Assembly (NCBI GenBank): GCA_025769875.1
Contig: JAGFNK010000083.1
Location: forward strand, 62,001-126,000
From: Russula earlei
Taxonomy: Eukaryota; Basidiomycota; Agaricomycetes; Russulales; Russulaceae
Length of the DNA: 64,000 bases
Direction of reading: 5' to 3'
Shown here: positions 33,051 to 41,860 of the stretch, piece by piece
Numbering within the stretch: position 1 is the first letter of the stretch
Layout: every line of letters begins with the position of its first letter
Made by a program: the position numbers and the translations under genes
The notes under the pieces: model-generated
The model's database searches: none
What the model was told of the DNA's origin: nothing
The model's input: only the letters and a program-made list of their open reading frames with translations

Positions 33051-33965
33051 ATGTGTATGCTATGTTCACCTTCGATTTCCAGCTTGTCCACTTGCCACTA
33101 CCTTTCCTAGGGAGTCTGGACTTGTGTGCCCGCTTACCACTGTCTATGCCAATGACAGTAGGGGTCTTTACAGAAGTATGTGTGTGTCCAACCATGCTGC
33201 TCATCGAGGGTCACGTAGTACACCTTCTTCTTGTCATGGAGAGGTCTGTATAGATTCTCTCCCTTGACTACTTCAGCATAGGTTGCTGACCGTATGATGA
33301 CTAGATCCTAGTCCTAAGGCTTCCTGCCTATTTCTGGTTCGCTTTCACAGCGATGTCTGTGATAGAAGCTCCACTAATGTTAAGGCTCCAAAGTGCCTTA
33401 AATAAGATCAATGGTTGTGTCTATGAACGTGTCCTACCAATGCAGATATGCTTGAGTCAAGCAAGCAATACTCGTGGAGGGGAAGGAGTGTTAGATCCTT
33501 CTAGAGTATGACAACAAGATGAGAGGGGCTCTGCAGAAGGGGTAGGAGTCAACTATTTGGGATTGGCAAACTAAGTCCAGCTTAAGGCCCAACTGTTTCT
33601 ACTGGAGGCTTTATATAGCCCTACAGGAATAAGGTTCATGCTACTGTAGTACTGGTTGGTGCTATAGAAGCAAAAGGCGGCTCATAGAAGCGAGGTTGCT
33701 TCTATGTAAACGATCTTGGTGCTGGAAGCATTAAGTGCTTCCCCAATCAAGGAATCGACGTACATGGCGGTACAGGAACATCTGGGACAGAAGCAATGCT
33801 ACTCATTGCTTCTTCAGTACATCCTCTGAAAGATATGATCAATGCGTTCTGAATGTGATGTCAACGAACATGAACAATCAAGATCTGACGCACGCATAAT
33901 GCAAACAGTGCAGTCCATAGTTCAGGTGTTCCGGCATCTTCCGGACCCCAAACCACTCGGTGACA
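33051..33965 (-). repeat. Truncated inverted C element: 5' LTR plus 327 bp of leader/gag
   Basis: 33965-33378 on the minus strand is a C LTR (tgtcaccgagtgg...gccttaaca). 33377-33051 matches the C+ interior from 38614 on, ending after the gag start region. The rest of this C copy is missing. Downstream at 33966 A gag resumes (EPFDGKADNAEAF), so the C copy had inserted in A+ gag. Confidence 0.88.
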
Positions 33966-34729
33966 CAGAACCCTTTGATGGAAAGGCTGATAACGCAGAA
34001 GCCTTTTGGGCAGCTTTGGCCAATTATTACTACATCAATGGCAACTCCTTTACAGATGAAAGCAAGAAAGTCGCCGCTGCACTAACCCACTTTAAAGTAG
34101 GAACACCTGCTGGAGCATGGGCTAGAGAACAAACCACTAAGGCTATGGCTCATACAGTAGCAGACTATGGATCATGGGACGACTTCAAGAAAGCCTTTGC
34201 CGATCACTTCATCCCTGCAGAAGCAGAATTAGCCTCCGCTAACACCATGCACACCTATTATCAAGGGAAACTACCATTTAATGAATGGTATCAGAAATGG
34301 TCACACCACGCATCACGAGCTACCACCGACAAAAGAACAAAGATGTACGCATTTAGGAAGAATATTAACCTGGCCCTACATCAGAAAATATTGGGGATCA
34401 CACCGACACCAACTACACTTACAGCTCTTGTCAAAGCAGCAAGAGAATTTGACAACCTTTTCCACCTATACAACTCCACTGCTTTTCGAGGAGGACGCTC
34501 TGTGCATGCCCAAGGATTAAACACTCAAGGATCAGACAATCCATTTGAAATTAACTTGTACCAAGGAGAACCTAACAAACGACCCTGGGAATCCAGAAGT
34601 GAAAGGAAACCCCTCACAGATGCAGAGAAACAGTTTCGACGCAAGAACAACCTCTGTTATTATTGTGGAAAGAAGAACCATATGGCAAATCAATGTAGAG
34701 CAAAGAAAGCAGCCCAAGGATGCCAATGA
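33966..34729 (+). pseudogene. gag: A+ gag, N-terminus lost
   Basis: Matches the A- Gag from EPFDGKADNAEAF onward: WDDFKKAFADHFIP, TYYQGKLPFNEWYQKWSHHA, and knuckle CYYCGKKNHMANQC near the end. The upstream third of gag was removed with the A6/C rearrangement. An ATG at 33842 within the C LTR fragment is in frame by chance. Confidence 0.87.
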
Positions 34730-34827
34730 CAAGGATCTTGCCCCCAAACAGTCAGAGCTACAACCATCCAAGATGAAAACATTGAACCTACACAAGAAGA
34801 ACCCATTCCTGTTGCATCATTGACAAC

Positions 34828-35313
34828 TTGGAGAGAAACACTTGCGGACTCAATCCTCCACCCAAGATCTGCTCCTATGGATTTTTAATTGGACCCCCTT
34901 CTGCATCAAGAAGGGACGTGGTCCAAATCAGTACGATACAACGAGAAATCAATTACCCCAAGGTTTTTACCAAGAATATTCGCTCCCCATCTATTGCCTT
35001 GAAAGTTACTTTAGTGGGGAAAACAAGTGGCAAAGAAATCGGTGCAAGAGCCCTGCTCGACAGTGGAGCAGAAGGAATGATAATCCACGAATGATTTGCA
35101 CAAAGACACCACCTGCACCTCCGAACTATGACCAGACCATTGACAGCACAAAATGTAGATGGAACACAAAATGCCAATGGACTAATACACTTTAGCACCA
35201 TCCAAAGACTTCGCATTCAAGTGCACACAGGCGCTACTCATGACGAACAAGCAGAATTCCTTGTCACTAACATTGGAGATCACGACATCATCTTAGGAAC
35301 AGATTGGCTATGA
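34828..35313 (+). pseudogene. pol: A+ aspartic protease
   Basis: Active site ALLDSGAEGMIIHE at about 35059-35070, then QNVDGTQNANGLIHFST and DHDIILGTDWL. TGA codons follow HE and TDWL. The A- copy has CGA (Arg) at the first of these and also TGA at the second. Confidence 0.87.
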
Positions 35314-35385
35314 CACCACAACCCAGATATCGATTGGGCAAATGACACAATCACACTGAGGAATTGCCCCCAAACCTGCCTTACC

Positions 35386-36656
35386 ATGCACCCAAGCATA
35401 ACCATTGCATCTGCATCTGGAACACGGAATTACCAAATACAAGCACTTACTTTTCCTGAAGAAGAAGAACCTGAGTTTGCAAATGTTGCTGCACTAATCT
35501 TCCCAGATACTGAAGGACTATTGAACCCATGTGTTGACAAACAAATCTACAATGCATTTAGACTAGTGACAATCAGCATAAGAGCCAAATCAACCACAGC
35601 TACCAAACTAGCCCATGCAGAAACACCCCCCAAGACATTAGACGAACTTATCCCTGCCCAGTTCTTGAAATGGCAAAAGGTTTTTGACAAACAAGCTTCT
35701 CAACGCCTTCCTGCTCACCAACCATGGGACCATGCAATCAATCTAAAACCAGGGATCGCCCGACGCGATTCTGGCATCTACTGACTTACTCCCAAGGAAC
35801 TACAAGCCCTAAAAGAATACTTAGACGAACATTTGAAAAGAGGCACAATCCGACCATCAAAATAGCTATTGCCAGCCCATTCTTCTTTGTAGAAAAGAAA
35901 GGAGGAAATCTACGACCGGTACAAGACTACAGAGCCCTGAATACAGCAACTGTCAAAGACGCATATCCATTACCTTTGATTCCTGAATTAATTGACAAAC
36001 TCCAAGGAGCTCAATACTTCACCAAGTTTGACGTATGATGGGGATACAACAATATCCACCTAAGAGAGGGTGATGAACACCTCGCAGCATTCAAGACACC
36101 ATTAGGACTCTTCAAGCCATTGATAATGACATTTGGTCTCTGCAACGCCCCAGCCACTTTCCAACACTTTATGAACACCATCCTAGCAAAATATGTTGCC
36201 ACTGAACGAGTGGTCATTTACCGAGATGATATACTGATCATGGCGCAAACCTTGAACGAATTAGACAACTGGACACACAAGGTCCTAAAGACACTCCAAG
36301 ACCATGACTTATACTTGAAACCAGAGAAATGCACTTTTCGACAAACCTCTATTAGTTACCTAGGCATCAATATCTCCCAAGGACGAATATTGATGGACCA
36401 AGACAAGTTAATAGGTATTACAATGTGGCCTACTCCAACCAACATTACAGAAGTACAAGCATTTCTAGGATTCTGCAACTTCTATCGACAATTTATCCAC
36501 CAATACTCACGGATAGCGCAACCCTTGTTTAACTTAACAAAGAAAGAAAACCCCTTCAAGTGGGAAGACAATGAAGAACAAGCATTTCAAAAACCAGTCC
36601 AAGCATTCACAACTGCCCCGATCCTCATGTTACCTGATCATACTAAACCCTTTTGA
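35386..36656 (+). pseudogene. pol: A+ protease-RT linker and reverse transcriptase
   Basis: The linker ends in [12 protein letters not shown] has [24 protein letters not shown]-stop-WGYNNI, MTFGLCNAPATFQ and LKPEKCTF, then the connection [13 protein letters not shown]. The catalytic box reads YRDD (36219-36230) instead of a YVDD/YMDD-like motif. TGA codons interrupt at several Arg positions, including about 36036 and 36654. Confidence 0.88.
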
Positions 36657-37222
36657 CTCATCTGCGATGCAAGCAACTTTGCAGTCGGCGCAATCTTGGA
36701 ACAACCTGATGAATTTAATAGATATCACCCAGTAGCCTATTTCTCGAAATCCTTGGACCCCGCACAATGAAATTACATGATCTACGATAAAGAACTCCTT
36801 GCTATTGTCTTATCCCTCTGGCACTTCCGACACTACTTTGAAGGCGCTACACACCCCATTGATCTATGGACAGACCACAATAACTTAACATACTTCATGA
36901 CAAAACAAAAACTCACAAGACGACAAGCCCTGATGGGCACTCCTTCTCAGCAACTTTTGACTTCACTATCACCCATCACCCAGGAATTATGAACAAAGCA
37001 GACAGTCTGTCCAGGCGGCCAGACTTTAAAGAGGGGATACAAAATGAAAACAATGGAAAGGTGCTCCTAGATGACAAATTTTTTAAAATTAGAGCAACAC
37101 GCACCTCTGCTACAGAACCAATCGGCAACCAAGAACTTCGACAACAACTACAATCTAGTAAAGACTATGACCCAGAAGTATCTAACACATTAGCAATCAT
37201 TATAAAGAATGGACCAAGATGA
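36657..37222 (+). pseudogene. pol: A+ RNase H
   Basis: LICDASNFAVGAI, then [12 protein letters not shown] and [10 protein letters not shown] small deletion after RRQA shifts the frame compared with A-. [13 protein letters not shown] then resumes. Dead copy. Confidence 0.85.
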
Positions 37223-37478
37223 TTATCCAAAGGCTTACAGGACTGGAACCTCGAAGATGGACTAATATTATTCAAAGGAAAAGTGTATATCCCAACAATG
37301 ACACCCTAAGAAAGAAAATTCTGAAACTACATCATGACTCCCTCGCCACTGGGCATCCTGGCCAATGGAGAACTTACGAACTAATCAGCCAAAACTATTG
37401 GTGGCCAGGAATGCTAACCTATGTCAAAAGTTACATAGACAGTTGCGCAATTTGCCAAAGTACAAAGAACCGCCCAAA
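37219..37478 (+). pseudogene. pol: A+ integrase zinc-finger part
   Basis: HHCC motif: LHHDSLATGHPG, NYWWPGMLTYV, CAICQSTKNRP. It is cut at 37478 by C+. The continuation at 47629 restores NRPKTETPL, as in A-. Confidence 0.88.
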
Positions 37479-38613
37479 TGTTACTGAGTGGTTTGGGGTC
37501 CGAAGATGCCGGAACACCTGAACTATGGACTGCACCATTTGTATTATGCGTGCGTCAGATCTTGATCGTTTATGTTCCTTGATATCACGTTAGGAGCGCG
37601 TTGATCGTATCTTTCAGAAGATGTACTGAAGAAGCAATGAGTAGCATTGCTTCTGTCCCAGATGTTCCTGTACCACCACGTACGTTGATTCCTTGATTGG
37701 GGAAGCACTTAATGCTTCCAGCACCGAGATCGTTTACATAGAAGCAACCTCGCTTCTATGAGCTGCCTTTTGCTTCTATAGCACCAACCAGTACTACAGT
37801 AGTACGAACCTTATTCCTGTAAGGCTATATAAAGCCTCCAGTAGAAACAGTTGAGCCTTAAGCTCGACTTAGTTTGCCAATCTGTTAAGATCTGACAGAT
37901 CTTAGTACCGACTCTTCTGGTGAAAGAGTTGCTTGATATAGTTCAAGCACTAGACTTCGAACCCTTTGATATTATCTCAGGAAGATTGAATGTAGAAAAG
38001 AGAGGGGCCTCTTTCAGTTAGAGTCTGCACTATAGTTTTGTTTTTAGATCGTGTGACAAGATAGTTATCTTTGCCAAAAGGTGTAAGTCAAGCGTAAGGC
38101 TCGACTTCTTGGTACTACAGACTATTTATACGATATCTCGATAACTACTGATCCGATTCGTATGAAACTCGGGGTGTACATAGCTGAGAACCAGTAGTAT
38201 CCAAATACAGAAAGCGCAATTCAGAATGTCAGAAATGACCCACGCGTGAGTCATTCTTTCCTAGCAATCAGTAAGCAATCAATAAGCAATCAGTAAGCAA
38301 TCAGTAAGCAATCAGTAAGCCATCAGTAAGCCATCACTAAGCCAGATTGATAAGCGGGCACATGAGTAATCACAGATGAGTCAGCAGAAACAGACGACAG
38401 TTCGAGAGTCAAGAGAATCTTAACACAATCCCAAACAGTTGACTCCTACCCCGTCTGCAGAGCCCCTCTCATCTTGTTGTCATACTCTAGAAGGATCTAA
38501 CACTCCTTCCCCTCCACGAGTATTGCTTGCTTGACTCAAGCATATCTGCATTGGTAGGACGCATTTATAGACGCGACCATTGATCTTATTTAAGGCACTT
38601 TGGAGCCTTAACA
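37479..38613 (+). repeat. C 5' LTR with nested B2
   Basis: About 587 bp without B2. TATA tatataaa is at 37826-37833 and the primer segment aagctcgactta at 37860-37871. B2 sits right after the presumed transcript start. Confidence 0.92.
37883..38425 (-). repeat. Solo LTR B2 (TSD caatc)
   Basis: 543 bp, tgttaagatc...atcttaaca, with caatc at 37878-37882 and 38426-38430. It contains a run of caatcagtaag repeats at about 38273-38335. Confidence 0.94.
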
Positions 38614-38625
38614 TAAGTCGAGCTT
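38614..38625 (+). promoter_or_regulatory. C self-priming primer-binding site
   Basis: taagtcgagctt starts at the first base after the 5' LTR. It is the exact 12-nt complement of aagctcgactta (37860-37871), 34 nt past the TATA start. Confidence 0.85.
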
Positions 38626-38898
38626 CTATCACAGACATCGCTGTGAAAGCGAACCAGAAATAGGCAGGAAGCCTAAAGACTAGGATCTAGTCATCATACG
38701 GTCACAACCTACGCTGAAGTAGTCAAGGGAGAGAATCTATACAGACCTCTCCACGACAAGAAGAAGGTGTACTACGTGACTCTCGACGAGCAGCACGGTT
38801 GGACACACGCATACTTCTGTAAAGACCCCTACTGTCATTGGCATAGACAGTGGTAAGAGGGCAGACAAGTCCCGACTCCTTAGGAAAGGCAGTGGCGA

Positions 38899-40791
38899 GT
38901 GGACAAACTGGAAATCGAAGGAGAACATAGCATACGCGTAAAGTTCAACCAGAAATCAAAGCAAGGAACCAAATTTGGTTGGTTCAAAGCTAGAGAGAGG
39001 GACGATCTACCCTCAGGAATCAAAGGAACTGCCATCTGGTGTTGGGCAGACCAGGAAGGGCCTAACAGATACGAGGTCCGATACAAAGGAAGCTACCTTC
39101 CTTGTGAATACATCAACGATCAGTGGTACTTTGTTGATTACCACAAAGGACATCCCTACGCAGGAGAGGACGAAGACATCGACGAATATAAGGTCTTAGG
39201 TTTAGGAACCAAGACAGATCCTTATACTACTCATTGGGAAGCCAGAAGCTCAGTAGTAGACGACCCAGCTCCATTGATACAAAAGTCATCAAGTGGAGAA
39301 ACAGAACAGTCGGACCCTCCGACTACAGATCAGAAAGCAGAAGCACCAGAAGTATTGGAGCTAGCTGAAAGACTAGAGCAGACAGTACACGTCTCGCCCA
39401 TTGAACCAACAATTGTTGAAGAACCAGAAGAATCAGTCGAAATGGCTACCATTGCAGCAACGCAGACAGCCACCATTGCCACCCAGACAGCAGGTGGAAG
39501 AGCAGGGCCCATCATCGTAGTAAACCCTGGAGGAGGACCACCTGGAGCAGGAGGACCACCTGGAGGTGGAGGAGTCCCCTTCGGACCCGGAGGTCCACCA
39601 GTACCAGGAGGAGGCCCACCTGGAGGAGGCCCTCCGGCAGGGGGACCACCAGCAGCACCTCCTGTAGGACCAGGGGCAAATCTGGCACCTCAGCCGGCAC
39701 CAGGCCCCCATGGGGGCAATGGATCTCTCAAAGGAGACCCTCCTGAAGTCTTCAAAGGAGACAGGAAAAAGACGAAGTACTTTGTCCAGGATTTCAATCT
39801 ATGGAATCTGCTCAACAGCGACAACCCGACCATGACTATTCCAATGAAACGAGTAGCCCTAGCTCTCACCTACATCAAAGGAGAGAAAGTGCATGAATGG
39901 GTGGTCAATCAAACGAACCTGGTAGAAGCAAAAAGAAATGGGGACCCGCCGTCTCCCTATGCACCAGTGCAGCTAGATCCAACTGACATGCTCTTTTGGA
40001 CCGAATTTGTGGATGACTTCTTCAGAGAATTCAAAGATACCACAGAGCCTGAAGACACTTTCATGGAGCTACAACAACTGTCCATGTCTAAAGCAGCATC
40101 ACTGGATGACTATACCAGCAAGTTCCTTGTTCTGCTCAGTAAAGCAGGATGGGACCAGAATTCACCAGGAGCAGTAGAAGCCTACAAGGCTGGACTAATC
40201 ACCTGGCTGGTGCGACGAATCTACAATCGACCAGTCAGAGATATACCTGCCATCAATGATCTACGAGCATGGATCAATGCTGCGAGGGAAGAACAGGCCA
40301 GAGACCAGCTCATGAAAGCCAATATTGGATCTGGAGGTGGATCGTTGACCACCAGGGAAAATCGCATGAAATCCCTACAGGTTGGGAAAAGGCGAAACCA
40401 CAGAGATCCGAATGCCATGGAAGTGGACTCAGTATCCACTGATGCAGCAAGGACCAAGCGACGTCCTCCTCTGACAGAGGAAAAGAAGAAACTGCTAGCA
40501 GAAGGGAAATGCTTTATCTGCAAGAAAGCAGGACATATCAGTCGGAACTGTCCTGACAAGGACAGAGTCAAGAAGAAATCAAGTAACCCAAGGGACAAAG
40601 GGAAAGCTCGAGCTCTGGAAACAGAGAAGGAGGACGACTCAGGGGACAGTGGAAATGAAAGCACTGTCTCCGGGCAATCTACATCTCCTCCTCCTACCTA
40701 TAACAAAAGCTCCTCCTCGGCGTCCATAAAGAAGATGTCCACCAAACAGAAGGAGGACTTGTTGGAAGAACTGATGGAACAGGGTTTTTAG
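38899..40791 (+). CDS. gag: C Gag polyprotein, 630 codons, intact
   Basis: Open from ATG 38899 to TAG. The N-terminal module has GTAIWCWADQEGPNRYEVRYKG. A Gly/Pro-rich segment (39520-39710) parallels that of D Gag. The capsid-like region has DPPEVFKGDRKKTKYF, FWTEFVDDFFREF and LDDYTSKFLVLLSKAGW. The knuckle CFICKKAGHISRNC is at about 40510-40551. The tail is Ser-rich and acidic. The stop follows GGGTTTT (40782-40788), which fits a -1 frameshift into pol. Confidence 0.93.
   Translation: MDKLEIEGEHSIRVKFNQKSKQGTKFGWFKARERDDLPSGIKGTAIWCWADQEGPNRYEVRYKGSYLPCEYINDQWYFVDYHKGHPYAGEDEDIDEYKVLGLGTKTDPYTTHWEARSSVVDDPAPLIQKSSSGETEQSDPPTTDQKAEAPEVLELAERLEQTVHVSPIEPTIVEEPEESVEMATIAATQTATIATQTAGGRAGPIIVVNPGGGPPGAGGPPGGGGVPFGPGGPPVPGGGPPGGGPPAGGPPAAPPVGPGANLAPQPAPGPHGGNGSLKGDPPEVFKGDRKKTKYFVQDFNLWNLLNSDNPTMTIPMKRVALALTYIKGEKVHEWVVNQTNLVEAKRNGDPPSPYAPVQLDPTDMLFWTEFVDDFFREFKDTTEPEDTFMELQQLSMSKAASLDDYTSKFLVLLSKAGWDQNSPGAVEAYKAGLITWLVRRIYNRPVRDIPAINDLRAWINAAREEQARDQLMKANIGSGGGSLTTRENRMKSLQVGKRRNHRDPNAMEVDSVSTDAARTKRRPPLTEEKKKLLAEGKCFICKKAGHISRNCPDKDRVKKKSSNPRDKGKARALETEKEDDSGDSGNESTVSGQSTSPPPTYNKSSSSASIKKMSTKQKEDLLEELMEQGF
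40782..40788 (+). promoter_or_regulatory. Candidate -1 ribosomal frameshift site G GGT TTT
   Basis: The last gag codons are CAG GGT TTT TAG. GGGTTTT is in the correct X XXY YYZ phase. Slipping back one base enters the frame LGTPKSTAWLRKN, which leads to the protease. Confidence 0.7.
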
Positions 40792-40899
40792 GAACACCTA
40801 AGTCGACGGCCTGGCTTAGGAAGAATAGTGTGTTGCAAGTGTACATTAGAAAACTGGATGCTATGAATATTCCGTTCACTTTCGTCACTGCACACACAA
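40789..40899 (+). pseudogene. pol: C pol start, before E2
   Basis: The -1 frame after gag reads through NIPFTFVTAHT up to E2 and continues in phase as MAEESALLDSG after it (E2 plus TSD is 966 bp, divisible by 3). This is the lead-in to the protease. Confidence 0.8.
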
Positions 40900-41860
40900 T
40901 GTCATGAACCATTCCCCGGAGAGGGCCCTTGAAGGACCCTTCCTTATAGGAGGAAACCCAGCCTCTATGATGAAACCCTGTTCACACGAGCAAAAGGGGT
41001 GAGTAGAGGTGTCCACAATATCGCGCGCGCATTGTTGCGCGAGCGATTCTCGGCACAATCGACATACAGCAAGCCCCACTTAAAGGCAACCCTTCTAGCA
41101 ACTAAGGACAGTATTAGAGCCTTCCTAAGGACCCTTTGGAACGACCCTAGGAACTCTACAATAGGTACTAACCTAGTATCAAAGGCCCTACAACGCGTTA
41201 TTAGACCAACTCTAATAACTATAGAACGAACTATAAGGCAACACTAAGGACCTTAATAGAAGTATTAGGGTCGACTCTAAGGACCCTAATAGAACTATAT
41301 AAGGGCCTTATAAGATAACACTATTCCATAACCAAACTACAAGTCCTCAAATGACCGGCCCTAAACTAACTAACAGGAAATGAATCAGGTGCTTGCACGT
41401 GTACTAAAGCAGTGAACACGTGGACAATGGAAGATCTTACTCATCAAGAGAAGCTTCTTACTCAGCAGCTTACTGAGCATGACTGAGCATGCTCAGTAAG
41501 CGTCCTCCGACTTCTTACTCATCACTCTATTGTGCTTGATAACAAGGTTATGACTTGTTCCCTATTTAGCAGCTCTCTTGTAGTATATAAGCGCTCAATA
41601 AAGTAGCGGACAGTCCTCAGACTGTCCATTTGTTTACGGCACTCTCTACCCCTGGGATACTCCTTTAAGGACCATCCCCTTGTGACTACCCTGGCCTCTT
41701 CCCTGCGTGATTGCTCGACTCTCACAGTAACAGTTCCTCTCTGGTATCTGTTACTACTCTGGTCTCTACTTCTTGCCCATGCAGTCTTGGACGTCTACCG
41801 ACTCGTCTTCGAGCTTATCCCTCGCTCTTGAACTGGATAGTTCAACAGTGAGTCTTGACA
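40900..41860 (+). repeat. Solo LTR E2 (TSD cacaa)
   Basis: 961 bp, tgtcatgaacc...gtcttgaca, with cacaa at 40895-40899 and 41861-41865. TATA is at 41584 and agactgtcca at 41619-41628. This is the reference copy of family E here. Confidence 0.95.

Noticed and set aside
35092..36656. TGA read as an amino acid because it recurs at Arg positions
   Set aside because: Sister copies show CGA at the same sites, and intact gag frames use TAG as stop. Decay of CpG is the simpler reading.
38260..38340. CRISPR-like run of short repeats (caatcagtaag)
   Set aside because: Simple tandem slippage inside solo LTR B2 with no unique spacers; the sequence is eukaryotic.
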